Assembly (NCBI RefSeq): GCF_003076455.1
Contig: NZ_CP020918.1
Span: 1,178,001 to 1,242,000 of the forward strand
Length of the DNA: 64,000 bases
DNA from: Flavobacterium faecale
GTDB lineage: Bacteria; Bacteroidota; Bacteroidia; Flavobacteriales; Flavobacteriaceae
Reading direction: 5' to 3'
Both the position numbers and the translations under genes were made by a program. Below, piece after piece: positions 17,272-26,706 of this stretch. The notes beneath the pieces are model-generated. The model searched no databases. It saw only the letters and a program-made list of their open reading frames with translations, and was not told the origin of the DNA. Positions within the stretch are counted from its first letter, which is position 1, and each line of letters opens with the position of its first letter.

Positions 17272-17287
17272 AACTGGTAAACCAATT
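17272..17287. promoter_or_regulatory. 16-bp palindromic operator, site 2 (RraA-like / PL6 divergent region)
   Basis: AACTGGTAAACCAATT matches sites 1 and 3 with the same TGGT-NN-ACCA core. It lies 65 bp before the RraA-like start and 106 bp before the PL6 start, so it could serve both directions. Confidence 0.65.
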
Positions 17288-17392
17288 TATATTTTGTAAA
17301 GATATGTTTTTTAAAAGTACATATTTGATTGTATTAAGAAACAAACTGCTTTATAAAAATAAGAAATAAAAATAAAATAAGTCAATATAATT

Positions 17393-19699
17393 ATGAAGAA
17401 GGTCATTTTCTTAGGAGTACTATTTTTATTGTTTTCTTTCCGATCCATCGATTCGGGTAAAAATATCACTGTATCCAATCAACAAGAATTGAATGCGGCG
17501 ATTAAAGAAGCGAGCGCTGGAGATCAAATTATCATGGCAAATGGAATTTGGAAGGACATTCAAATTAAATTTACAGGAAAAGGAACCCAAGCGGCTCCAA
17601 TTGTATTGAAAGCAGAAACTCCAGGAAAGGTTTTTATCGAAGGAGTCTCAGATTTAAAAATAGGAGGTACCTATCTTGAAGTTAGTGGTCTTTTCTTTAG
17701 AAATGGTTACACGCCTTCAAGTACTGTAATTGACTTTCATATTGATAAAAAGAGTATTGCCAACCATTGCAAAGTAACCCAATGTGTCATTGAAGATTTT
17801 ACACAACTCAACCGTGTTCATGATGATCACTGGATTGAATTTTGGGGTAGATACAATGAATTAGATCACAATTATATTACTGGTAAGTCCAATCAAGGTC
17901 CTACTATCATGGTGGTTTTAAAAGGGAATGAACATATAAACAACCATCATAAAATTACAAACAATCATTTTGGTCCCCGTCCAAGAAAAGGTGGTCCGCA
18001 TGGAGAAACGATTCAGATAGGAGATAGTGGTACTTCAATGTCGCCTTCTTATACGTTGGTTGCTCACAATTTATTCGAAAGATGTGATGGTGAAGTCGAA
18101 ATTATTTCGAACAAATCAAACAACAATGAATATAGAAACAATATTTTCTACAAATCTGAAGGATCTTTGGTATTGCGTCACGGAAACTACTGCACCATTG
18201 ATGGCAATATCTTTATAGGAGATGAGAACTCAGATTTTATGGGAGGTGTTCGTGTAGTTAATACAGGACATTGGATAACCAATAATTATTTCTACAAAAT
18301 CAAAGGAGCAGAATTTCGTAGTGCATTAGCAGTAATGAATGGAGTGCCAAAAGCACCACAAAATCGTTACAATCAAGTAACTGATGTTGTTATTGCATAC
18401 AATTCGTTTGTTGATTGTATTACGCCATGGCAGTTTAGCGTAGGTGCCAATATGGATAAGAGTGATGTTTTGCCTGCAACAGAAATTCGTTCGGCAAGAC
18501 CAGATCGCACAATAGTTGCCAATAACAGCATCTACAATCAAGTGCCAAATGATTTTCCGGTGAAAGCCTATGATAAGGTTGACGGAGTTTTGTTCAAAAA
18601 TAATATATTGAACAGCCCAAATAACAGTGATGTAAAAGACAACGGTATTCAAACAGCCGCTTTTGGTGTAAACAAAGTATCAGATTGGTTGTATGTACCC
18701 ACAGAGAATAAAACAGATGTTTATCAAGGATTTGATTTTGAAACTATTTCAACAGATTTATTTGGTAGCGATAGAACAGCAACAAATGCTGTAGGAGCGA
18801 TGGTTTTGCCAGTGGATAAAAACAAGGGTACAATTATAACTAAGGACTATGGTACCAATTGGTTCGCAACAGATAAAAAAATGACGGCTCCAAAAACCGT
18901 AAAAGTGAGCACTGCTCAAGAACTGATCGCTGCAATTGACAAAGTAGAGGCTGGATCTATTATCGAATTAAAAAAAGGAGTCTATAACCTTACCGAATCT
19001 TTGGTGATTAATAAAGCAATCACAATCAAAGGTAAAAACAAAAATAGTAAAGCAACTCTTGTGTACACGGGTGCTGCAAAAAGTCCTGCTTTTTTGATGG
19101 AACCAAAAGGAAACTTAGCTGTTGAGAATTTGATTCTAAAAGGAAGTAAAGAGCAATATGCTTTTGCAACGCTAGAGAAAAACATGAAGAGTGCTTATAA
19201 TTTAAAAATGAACACCATTGAAGTTTCTGACTTCGAAACTATTCTTAATGCCTACAAAGATGCTTTTGCAGATACAATTGCGATTGACAACTCCGTTTTT
19301 AAAAATTGCAATAGAGGAATTAGATTAGCAGATGAGAATGAAGATTTAGGGGAATACAACGCAGAATTTGTGTACATCAAAAACTCAAAGTTTGATGCAA
19401 TTCAGTCAAGTGTTTTGGATTATTACCGTGGTGGTTATGATGAATCTACCATTGGAGGAAATTTAGTTTTTCAAAATAATACAGTTACCAATTCGGGTAA
19501 ACAAGAAGCGAGTGGTATTTTGGTTAAAACGCGCGGAATTGTAAACGTGGTTTTTGCTAACAATACATTCACCAACAACCCTATCGCTGCGATAGCAGTA
19601 TTATGGGGTGAAAAAGGGCAAGCGCCCAAAGACAACATGATCAAAAATTCAGGTGAGATTAAAATCGAACAAAACCTGAAACAAAAGATGATGTACTAA
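17393..19699 (+). CDS. polysaccharide lyase family 6 alginate lyase, two-domain
   Basis: This encodes 768 residues: a signal peptide (MKKVIFLGVLFLLFSFRSIDSG, no lipobox Cys), an N-terminal PL6 parallel beta-helix domain, and a second beta-helix domain from about residue 500 (VSTAQELIAAIDKVEAGSIIELKKGVYNL). The catalytic Lys241 (EVEIISNKS) and Arg262 (GSLVLRHGN) are present 21 residues apart, as in characterised two-domain PL6 alginate lyases. PL6 enzymes cleave alginate, often polyguluronate or mixed blocks, by beta-elimination; some relatives act on chondroitin. No T9SS tail is seen, so a periplasmic location is likely. It is convergent with the lacI gene and regulated from site 2. Confidence 0.9.
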   Translation: MKKVIFLGVLFLLFSFRSIDSGKNITVSNQQELNAAIKEASAGDQIIMANGIWKDIQIKFTGKGTQAAPIVLKAETPGKVFIEGVSDLKIGGTYLEVSGLFFRNGYTPSSTVIDFHIDKKSIANHCKVTQCVIEDFTQLNRVHDDHWIEFWGRYNELDHNYITGKSNQGPTIMVVLKGNEHINNHHKITNNHFGPRPRKGGPHGETIQIGDSGTSMSPSYTLVAHNLFERCDGEVEIISNKSNNNEYRNNIFYKSEGSLVLRHGNYCTIDGNIFIGDENSDFMGGVRVVNTGHWITNNYFYKIKGAEFRSALAVMNGVPKAPQNRYNQVTDVVIAYNSFVDCITPWQFSVGANMDKSDVLPATEIRSARPDRTIVANNSIYNQVPNDFPVKAYDKVDGVLFKNNILNSPNNSDVKDNGIQTAAFGVNKVSDWLYVPTENKTDVYQGFDFETISTDLFGSDRTATNAVGAMVLPVDKNKGTIITKDYGTNWFATDKKMTAPKTVKVSTAQELIAAIDKVEAGSIIELKKGVYNLTESLVINKAITIKGKNKNSKATLVYTGAAKSPAFLMEPKGNLAVENLILKGSKEQYAFATLEKNMKSAYNLKMNTIEVSDFETILNAYKDAFADTIAIDNSVFKNCNRGIRLADENEDLGEYNAEFVYIKNSKFDAIQSSVLDYYRGGYDESTIGGNLVFQNNTVTNSGKQEASGILVKTRGIVNVVFANNTFTNNPIAAIAVLWGEKGQAPKDNMIKNSGEIKIEQNLKQKMMY

Positions 19700-19741
19700 C
19701 ATTGAGATTTAATTGTTTTTTTTAATATTTTTTTTTTGGTT

Positions 19742-19790
19742 ACAAAGGGAAATTCTGGTGGTTCGGAAATTTCCCTTTGTTTTTTTTATG
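19742..19790. terminator. bidirectional terminator between PL6 and lacI genes
   Basis: Arms ACAAAGGGAAATT and AATTTCCCTTTGT are perfectly paired, with a T run after. Confidence 0.85.
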
Positions 19791-19817
19791 CCTTTTCGAA
19801 AAGAACAAGCAAAATGA

Positions 19818-20861
19818 TTATCCTTTAGTTTTTCTTTTTAAAGGATTAAAAGAAGATTTTCTGATAATGAGATTGGTTTTGATTTCAATCGTTTTGTAAT
19901 TCACCGGTGCGTCTGTATTCATTTCTTCGATTAAGTATTTTACTGCAACCTCACCAATACGATTTCCAGGTTGGGCAATGCTAGATAATTGTGGTTTTAT
20001 GATGGTCGAAAATATGGAGTTACTAAAACCTACTACAGCAATTTCTTCAGGAATTTTTACTTTGTTTTTCTTCAATTCCTTGATAGCTCCAATTCCGGCT
20101 TCATCAATTATGGTAAAAATAGCGTCGGGTTTGTTCTGCAAACTCAGTAATATTTTAGTTTGTCGTTGCCCTTCTTCAATCGATAAATCTTCAGAACTCA
20201 TAATAATAGCATCGTCAACTTCTAATTTGTACTTGCGTAATGCTTTTAAGTACCCAAGATAGCGTCTTTCAGAAACATTGGAACTGTCAGATTCTTTGAT
20301 GATAGCTATTCTTTTTTTTCCAATCGTGATCAAATGTTCGACTGCTTGAAAAGCGGCATCTTCATCGTCAATAATGATTTGTGTGCAAGGAACTTTATCC
20401 GAAATTCGATCAAAAAGGATTAACGGAATGTGTTTCATCATGTCCAAAATCTCGTCTACATTTTTTGTTTTTTTTGTTAAAGAAAGTAAAACGCCGTCTA
20501 CGCCAAACTGAATCATAGTTTCGAGTAGTTCTGCTTGCTTTTTTTCACTATTAAAAGACTCGCAGATAATAACTTTGTAACCGGCAAGCTCAGAGGCAGA
20601 GATGATTCCTCGTAATAAGGTAGCAGTAAAGCGGTGTTCGATATTGGGAATAATGACACCAATAATGTTGGTTTTATGAGAACGAAACCCCTTTGCAAAT
20701 AGGTTAGGCACGTATTTGACCTTATTAGCATATGCTTTGACACGTTCTTTAGTTTCTTCACTAATGTCAGAATGATCATTTAAGGCACGAGATACCGTGG
20801 ATATTGATAATTCTAAATCTAAAGCCAGTTTTTTTAGGGTTATGATATTTTTTTTACTCAT
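19818..20861 (-). CDS. LacI-family transcriptional regulator
   Basis: This encodes 347 residues: an N-terminal LacI helix-turn-helix (about 8-30, TLKKLALDLELSISTVSRALNDHSDIS) with hinge helix residues around 48-65 (YVPNLFAKGFRSHKT), then a periplasmic-binding-type sugar domain (NIIGVIIPNIEHRFTATLLRGI... through IAVVGFSNSIFSTIIKPQLSSI). It is divergent from the TonB receptor gene, with a pair of LacI-type half-sites in between. It most likely represses the downstream TonB receptor-hydrolase-symporter-kinase genes and its own gene, and is released by a sugar or glycoside ligand. Confidence 0.93.
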   Translation of the reverse strand: MSKKNIITLKKLALDLELSISTVSRALNDHSDISEETKERVKAYANKVKYVPNLFAKGFRSHKTNIIGVIIPNIEHRFTATLLRGIISASELAGYKVIICESFNSEKKQAELLETMIQFGVDGVLLSLTKKTKNVDEILDMMKHIPLILFDRISDKVPCTQIIIDDEDAAFQAVEHLITIGKKRIAIIKESDSSNVSERRYLGYLKALRKYKLEVDDAIIMSSEDLSIEEGQRQTKILLSLQNKPDAIFTIIDEAGIGAIKELKKNKVKIPEEIAVVGFSNSIFSTIIKPQLSSIAQPGNRIGEVAVKYLIEEMNTDAPVNYKTIEIKTNLIIRKSSFNPLKRKTKG

Positions 20862-20905
20862 TTTTTACCGATTTGATAAGCAAAGGTATAAAAAAAAATG
20901 CTATT

Positions 20906-20930
20906 GCGAACGTTTGCGGAAACGTTTGCG
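20906..20930. promoter_or_regulatory. tandem LacI-type operator
   Basis: AACGTTTGCG occurs twice, 12 bp apart (20909-20918 and 20921-20930), within a GC-rich island of otherwise AT-rich DNA. The AACGTT core matches classical LacI/PurR-family operators (GCAAACGTTTGC type). It lies 45-69 bp from the lacI start and 97-121 bp from the TonB receptor start. Confidence 0.7.
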
Positions 20931-21026
20931 TTAATTTTTCGTTAATTTGTAGCATCAAATTGTCGTGTTACTTTATAATTTAGCCTTAACAAAAAAACCA
21001 CATAAATTAATTTAATCAACCAAATT

Positions 21027-23621
21027 ATGAAAAACTATATCAAAGTATTTTTACTGCTTGTAGGAACGGTTACCTATTCGCAGACGACCGTTAAAGGAAC
21101 GGTAAAGGATGAACAGAGTAATCCAATTCCACAAGTGAATGTTGTTATTCTAGGTTCGAATGTTGGAGTGACAACCGATTTCGACGGGAATTATGTTTTA
21201 ACTACTAAGTTAACCGGGGCACAAAAAATTAAAGTGGCTACTATTGGTTTTAAAGATCAAATCCAAGCTATAAAATTAGGAGATAGTGAAATAACTTTAA
21301 ATTTCACCTTAAAAGAAAGTATGGAAATGCTTGACGAGGTAGTATTAACTGGTACATCAGTAAAGCGTTCTCAAAAAGAGACACCTGTTTCTGTAACTTC
21401 CTTTAGTGCTAAGGATTTGACAAAGCTTAATACAAGCAGCCAGGCAAATATATTGAGAAGTGTACCAGGGATTACCACAGAAAATGGTGGTGGAGAGGTA
21501 GGTTCGAATGTATTTGTGAGAGGTTTACCTTCTGGAGGTCAATTTCAATTTAATCCTATCCAAATAGATGGTATGCCAGTATTATCTACATTCGGATTGA
21601 ATTCATCTGCTCATGATGTTTACTTTAGAACCGATATCGGAATGAAAAGTTTAGAGTTTATTCGTGGTGGATCGTCAGTATTATATGGTGCAGGTTCTGT
21701 AGCGGGTATTATTAACTACACAAGTGAAACAGGTTCTACAAAACCTAAAAATATTTTTAAAACAGAAGTAGGAACAAATTCTAGATACAAAGCAGATTTC
21801 TTATCTAGTGGTCAATTAGGAGGAAAAGATTCTGATATGTTTTATGCAATCACAGGTTTTTACCGTTATGACGAAGGACCAATCAAAACTGGTTTGCCTA
21901 CAGAAGGTTACCAATTGCGTGGTAATTTGAAAAAAGTTACAGATAAAACTACAATCACATTTTCTGGACAAGTAATTGATGATAAAGTACAATTCTTTTT
22001 GCCTTACCCATTACAAGGGGGAAGTAGAGAGAGACCTATTGGAAATGATGGTAAAGAAATTGTGACTTTGCAAACTGCTGCAGCTTCAAATATCTCATAT
22101 GCTACTCCTGATGGAATTTTCAAAACTAATATTAGAGATGGTGTTGCTACAAAAGGAGGTTATTTTATGACGAATTTTGTTCACGATTTTTCAGATAACT
22201 TCTCTATTGATGCTAAAGTTAGAAAATCGAACTACAAACACCAATTTAACTTATTCTTAGATGGAAGTGGATTAACTGGGCCTAAAGTTGTTGAAACTCA
22301 AGCCGAGTACAAAGCAGCAAGAGGTATTGTAGCGGGTAATTTTACAAATCAAAACGGTGCAGCTTTACCAGCAAATGCACTTTTATTCGAAAACAGAATA
22401 TTAGATAGAGTTCGTCCATTAGATGAATTGGTATCTGAGATCAAATTGATTAACAAAATGGGAGTGCATACGGTAACAGCTGGTACCTTTATGTCTAGAG
22501 CTTCTGCAGGAGACATGAATGTTACTTCTAGTTATTTAAGTGAATATAGCAACAGTCCAGGTTTGGTTAACCTTTCTGGATATACTGTAGATGGTGTTAC
22601 TAATAGAGGTGCAGGATATTCTAACAAAAATGTTACAAGTAATAAATTAGCTTTCTTCTTGACAGATCAAATTAAATTAGAGAAATGGAATTTTGATATT
22701 GGAATCAGACATGAAACAGCTTCTGGAACTATTCAAAACGAAAAAACAGCTTCTTTTAAAATGAGCACTTTCGCAGGAAATTCTAAGATTGAAAATGTAA
22801 CTTGGGGTACTGGAGCATATGAAACAGCTAAAGTTTCAACAGATGATTATGCAGTTTCATTGGCGGCATTGTACAAAGTTAGTACAAGTACAAGTGTATA
22901 TGGTAACTTTTCAAAAGGATATTTCTTCCCTGAATTGCGTTCTGTAAAAATAAATGCTAATGGAGGTCATTCTACTTATTCTCCTGAAAAAATTATTCAA
23001 TCTGAAGTTGGTGTTAAATACGGTAAAGGAAATTTTTCTGGAACAGCTGCGATTTTCTCTCTTAACTTATCTGATAGAAGAAACATTGCCTTCTTAAATG
23101 ATGGTGTTGGTGGATTTACTGAAAAAGTAGATTTACAAGATACAAAATCAGCAGGTATTGAAACTACTTGGAACTGGAGATTTGTAGATGGATTTGCCTT
23201 CAACGGAACATTTACATACCAAAAACATGAGTTAACAAAATCAGAGAACAACCCAGCATTTGTAGGGAATAAATTGGCAAGACAACCAAACGTTATGACA
23301 AAATTAGGTTTGTCTTATGACAAATCAAACTTCGATGCAAATTTTGACTTTAACTACGCAGGTGACAAATACACTAATGATGCTAATACAGTTTTATTAA
23401 AAGGTTTTGGAATTGTTGATTTAAGTTTAGGATACACATTCAACATAGGTAAAGACAACGAAACATTACGTATAGGTGCACAATCTTTCAACTTGTTTAA
23501 CTCTGCAGGAGTTACAGAAGGATCTCCAAGATTAGGTGATAACCAAACAGATGAGCAATTCTTCGTAGGAAGACCTATTATTCCTAGAACTGCTTTGATG
23601 AACTTAACGTTCAATTTCTAA
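21027..23621 (+). CDS. TonB-dependent outer-membrane receptor
   Basis: This encodes 864 residues: signal peptide (MKNYIKVFLLLVGTVTYSQ), CarboxypepD_reg-like domain (about 20-105, VKGTVKDEQSNPIPQVNVVILGSNVGVTTDFDGNY), plug domain (EVVLTGTSVKRSQKETPVSVTSFSAKDL... LEFIRGGSSVLYGAGSVAGIINY), and a large barrel with a C-terminal RTALMNLTFNF. No SusD partner follows, so it belongs to the stand-alone TonB receptors rather than a SusC/SusD pair. Given its place before the hydrolase, symporter and kinase genes, it probably brings a small glycoside across the outer membrane. A terminator follows at 23639. Confidence 0.92.
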   Translation: MKNYIKVFLLLVGTVTYSQTTVKGTVKDEQSNPIPQVNVVILGSNVGVTTDFDGNYVLTTKLTGAQKIKVATIGFKDQIQAIKLGDSEITLNFTLKESMEMLDEVVLTGTSVKRSQKETPVSVTSFSAKDLTKLNTSSQANILRSVPGITTENGGGEVGSNVFVRGLPSGGQFQFNPIQIDGMPVLSTFGLNSSAHDVYFRTDIGMKSLEFIRGGSSVLYGAGSVAGIINYTSETGSTKPKNIFKTEVGTNSRYKADFLSSGQLGGKDSDMFYAITGFYRYDEGPIKTGLPTEGYQLRGNLKKVTDKTTITFSGQVIDDKVQFFLPYPLQGGSRERPIGNDGKEIVTLQTAAASNISYATPDGIFKTNIRDGVATKGGYFMTNFVHDFSDNFSIDAKVRKSNYKHQFNLFLDGSGLTGPKVVETQAEYKAARGIVAGNFTNQNGAALPANALLFENRILDRVRPLDELVSEIKLINKMGVHTVTAGTFMSRASAGDMNVTSSYLSEYSNSPGLVNLSGYTVDGVTNRGAGYSNKNVTSNKLAFFLTDQIKLEKWNFDIGIRHETASGTIQNEKTASFKMSTFAGNSKIENVTWGTGAYETAKVSTDDYAVSLAALYKVSTSTSVYGNFSKGYFFPELRSVKINANGGHSTYSPEKIIQSEVGVKYGKGNFSGTAAIFSLNLSDRRNIAFLNDGVGGFTEKVDLQDTKSAGIETTWNWRFVDGFAFNGTFTYQKHELTKSENNPAFVGNKLARQPNVMTKLGLSYDKSNFDANFDFNYAGDKYTNDANTVLLKGFGIVDLSLGYTFNIGKDNETLRIGAQSFNLFNSAGVTEGSPRLGDNQTDEQFFVGRPIIPRTALMNLTFNF

Positions 23622-23638
23622 TACATTAATTACAATAA

Positions 23639-23680
23639 AAAGGGTGCTTTTGCATACTGTGATAGCACCCTTTTTTTTAA
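23639..23680 (+). terminator. intrinsic terminator between TonB receptor and hydrolase genes
   Basis: AAAGGGTGCT pairs with AGCACCCTTT across a short loop, followed by a run of T at 23671-23678. It lies inside the presumed operon and starts 17 bp after the TonB receptor stop. It would make receptor mRNA more abundant than the downstream genes if termination is partial. Confidence 0.75.
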
Positions 23681-23691
23681 AAAATCTGATT

Positions 23692-25002
23692 ATGGCTACT
23701 GATTTAACAAAAGAAGCACAACAAATATTAAATGAAAATTTCCAAGCGGGAGGATATACTATTCCGTGTAAAGGGTTGTACCCTTTTCAATGGAAATGGG
23801 ATTCTGGGTTTATTGCCCTTGGATTTGCTCATTATGATATGGAAAAAGCAAAGGCCGAGATGAAAACACTTCTTGATGCACAATGGGACAATGGATTTAT
23901 TCCACATATCGTTTTTCATCAAAAGTCGGATACTTATTTTCCTGGACCAGATTTCCACCAAGCCGAGTTGCATCCTTTGTCCAACAAAGACTATCCTTCA
24001 ACAGGAATGACGCAACCACCTGTTTTGGGCTTTACATTAGAAAAAATGTATCAAATAGCACAAAACAAAGAGGATGTTTTACAGTTTATTATAGAAAATA
24101 TTGGAAAAGTATACGACAATCACAACTATTTCTATAGTAAAAGAGATCCTCAAAATGAAGGCTTGGTGTACATCTACCATAACTGGGAGTCGGGAACAGA
24201 TAATTCGCCACTTTGGGATGATATTTGGGCAACAATGGATCCGCCAACGTATACCTTTGAACGAAAAGACACAAAGTTAATTGACCCTTCGGAGCGACCT
24301 TCAAACAGAGAATACGACCATTATTTGTACATTATAGACATTGCAAAAGAGCACAACTATGATGACCAAAAAATTGCCGAACTGTCTCCGTTTTTAGTAC
24401 AAGATCCGCTTTTCAATGCGATGTTGATTAAGTCCAATCAAGCAATGATTGATTTGTACAAAATAATTGGAGGGAACGAAGACAAAATTGCACAATTAGA
24501 AAAATGGCAAGCAAAAAGTAAAGCCTCTTTTAATTCGAAATTGTATGATGAGGAGCTAGGTGCCTATATTCATTATGATTTGAGAAATGAAAAACCAATT
24601 CGTTTTGTGAGTTCTTCTTCTTTTTCACCTTTATTTGCTGGGGTACCAACTATTAAGCAAGCCGCAACGCTTGTCAATACAATGATGACCAAGTTTGGTG
24701 GAGATGATATGTACTTGTGTGCATCTTTTGATCCTACAAATGAGCGTTTCAATCCAAAAAAATATTGGAGAGGTCCTGTTTGGATCAACCTGAACTGGAT
24801 GTTGTATTATGGTTTAAAGGATTATGGTTATGATGAAATTGCCGATAGAGTAAAATCGGATAGTTTTGAATTGTTAGAAAAAGTGGGTTTTTATGAGTAT
24901 TTTAATCCCGTGAAAGCAGCTTATGATACAGAGACCAAAGGGTACGGTGGAGGAAATTTCTCTTGGAGTGCTGCTTTGTACTTGGATTTGATGAATCAAT
25001 AA
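23692..25002 (+). CDS. GH63/MGH1-like glycoside hydrolase, probable mannosyl- or glucosylglycerate hydrolase
   Basis: The start was set at the ATG at 23692 (436 residues); upstream codons of the frame fall in the terminator. The protein is an (alpha/alpha)6-barrel enzyme of the trehalase/GH63 type: FQWKWDSGFIALGF (about 32-45), DNGFIPHIVFH (about 66-76), HNWESGTDNSPLWDD with likely general acid Asp170, KYWRGPVWINLNWM, and a C-terminal YEYFNP with the likely second acid Glu. Size and motifs match the mannosylglycerate/glucosylglycerate hydrolase branch, which frees D-glycerate plus mannose or glucose. No signal peptide, so it works in the cytoplasm. The glycerate kinase gene two genes downstream fits glycerate release. 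It could instead hydrolyse a related alpha-glucoside. Confidence 0.78.
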   Translation: MATDLTKEAQQILNENFQAGGYTIPCKGLYPFQWKWDSGFIALGFAHYDMEKAKAEMKTLLDAQWDNGFIPHIVFHQKSDTYFPGPDFHQAELHPLSNKDYPSTGMTQPPVLGFTLEKMYQIAQNKEDVLQFIIENIGKVYDNHNYFYSKRDPQNEGLVYIYHNWESGTDNSPLWDDIWATMDPPTYTFERKDTKLIDPSERPSNREYDHYLYIIDIAKEHNYDDQKIAELSPFLVQDPLFNAMLIKSNQAMIDLYKIIGGNEDKIAQLEKWQAKSKASFNSKLYDEELGAYIHYDLRNEKPIRFVSSSSFSPLFAGVPTIKQAATLVNTMMTKFGGDDMYLCASFDPTNERFNPKKYWRGPVWINLNWMLYYGLKDYGYDEIADRVKSDSFELLEKVGFYEYFNPVKAAYDTETKGYGGGNFSWSAALYLDLMNQ

Positions 25003-25023
25003 TTAGTAAAAAAATAGTTAATT

Positions 25024-26646
25024 ATGAACTGGATAGACTATATAGTGGTTATCGTTTACCTAATTGCCTTTCTAGGATTAGGAGTTTTTTTTAAGGAAAA
25101 TAATGATGCAAAGGATTATTTCTTAGGAGGTAAGCAAATGGGTTGGTTTCCCTTAAGTTTATCTGCCATGGCAACCCAACTCTCTGCCATCAGTTTCATT
25201 TCTGCTCCTGCCTTTGTTGGTTTGGCACAAGGGGGCGGAATGAAGTGGTTGACTTTTGAGTTGGCAGTGCCACTGGCAATGATCGGAATTATATTAATTA
25301 TTGTTCCCCCCTTATATCGCGCCAATATTGTAAGTATTTATGAATTTATCGAAAGACGTTTTTCTACCTCTACACGTATTGTATTGAGTGTTGTTTTTCA
25401 AATAAGTCGTTCATTGTCTACAGGAGTTGGGGTATACACCATTGCTATTATCTTGCAGTCGGTTTTAAATATTAGTTTTCATTACACCATTATTTTAATT
25501 ACCATTATTACCATTGTATACTCATACATGGGCGGCATGAAGGCAGTTGTATGGGGTGATGCGATCCAAATGGTAATCTTATTTGGTGGTTTGTTAATCT
25601 GTATCTATTTTGGTTGGGATTTGTTAAAAGCCAATCCAGATTTCACAGGATTTGATAGTCAACGTTTACAAGTTATCGATGTTCCTAATCTAGGATTTGA
25701 TGGTGGAACTTACGGGTTGCTACCTATGGTTTTGGGTGGTTTGTTCTTGTATCTTTCTTATTATGGTACCGATCAAACACAAGCGCAACGTTTAATATCT
25801 GCAAAAGATGAGGATGCTGCCAAAAAAATATTATTGACCAATGGATTACTTCGTTTTCCGGTAGTATTAACCTACTGTATAATGGGATTGATTATTGGAG
25901 CTTTGGTAAACTTGACTCCAGATTTCATGAATGAAATTGCAGCAGTTACCAAACAACATTATCCTGAAGAGTTTTTGAAAAACGGAATCAAACCTGATTT
26001 GATGTTGCCTGTTTTTATTATGAAATATTTGCCTCACGGTTTAATTGGTATTTTGATCGTCGGAATCCTTTCTGCGGCAATGTCATCTGTGAGTGCTACA
26101 ATTCACTCGCTAGGAGCAGTAACTGTTGAAGATTTGTTTAATAGAGGAAAAGTAAAGTTGAGTCAAGCTCGCTACATGAAACTATCTAAACTAGCAATTG
26201 TTTTTTGGGGATTTGTTTGTATCGCATCTGCGTATCTTTTTGGAAACAATGGCGGTACTGTGATTGAATTGATCAATATGATTTCGTCACAATTTTATGG
26301 TCCTATCTTGGCGACTTTTATTATCGCTATTTTGGTAAAAAGAGTGAACTACATTGGAATGAATGTTGGTATCGTAGGTGGAGTTTTGATAAACGTTATG
26401 ATCAAATATTTCTTTGAAGATATCTTTTGGATTTGGTTTAATCTTACTGGTTTTGTTTTGACTTTTGTATTGGCTTTAGTTGTGAGTGCATTGTATAAAA
26501 CAGATAAAAATGAAGATATTAATATTGAATTTAAAGTAAAAAGAGAAGATATATTTACAAAAGAGGTTTACATTTTGGTGGTTTTCTTTATAGCTATTTT
26601 AGGCCTTAGTTGGAGTCTACCTGCTATTCTTGCAAGTGTACATTAG
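25024..26646 (+). CDS. sodium:solute symporter (SSS family)
   Basis: This encodes 540 residues with about 13-14 transmembrane helices. The opening MNWIDYIVVIVYLIAFLGLGVFF, the segment DYFLGGKQMGWFPLSLSAMATQLSAISFISAPAFVGLAQGGG and the sodium-site region SAAMSSVSATIHSLGAVTVEDL are characteristic of the SGLT-like SSS family. It starts 21 bp after the hydrolase stop, so the two genes are probably translated together. It is expected to import the intact glycoside or a sugar-like substrate with Na+ across the inner membrane. Confidence 0.92.
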   Translation: MNWIDYIVVIVYLIAFLGLGVFFKENNDAKDYFLGGKQMGWFPLSLSAMATQLSAISFISAPAFVGLAQGGGMKWLTFELAVPLAMIGIILIIVPPLYRANIVSIYEFIERRFSTSTRIVLSVVFQISRSLSTGVGVYTIAIILQSVLNISFHYTIILITIITIVYSYMGGMKAVVWGDAIQMVILFGGLLICIYFGWDLLKANPDFTGFDSQRLQVIDVPNLGFDGGTYGLLPMVLGGLFLYLSYYGTDQTQAQRLISAKDEDAAKKILLTNGLLRFPVVLTYCIMGLIIGALVNLTPDFMNEIAAVTKQHYPEEFLKNGIKPDLMLPVFIMKYLPHGLIGILIVGILSAAMSSVSATIHSLGAVTVEDLFNRGKVKLSQARYMKLSKLAIVFWGFVCIASAYLFGNNGGTVIELINMISSQFYGPILATFIIAILVKRVNYIGMNVGIVGGVLINVMIKYFFEDIFWIWFNLTGFVLTFVLALVVSALYKTDKNEDINIEFKVKREDIFTKEVYILVVFFIAILGLSWSLPAILASVH

Positions 26647-26706
26647 TAGTACTTTGTGCGTTGCACGCCCAAAATAATAGTTTTAATTTAAAAAAAAGTA
26701 GCGCTG

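Noticed and set aside
23354..23614. Minus-strand open frame inside the TonB receptor gene
   Set aside because: It is a shadow of the barrel-coding region with no upstream promoter or recognisable protein.
21027..23621. SusC of a SusC/SusD pair
   Set aside because: No SusD-like lipoprotein follows; the next gene is a cytoplasmic hydrolase after a terminator.
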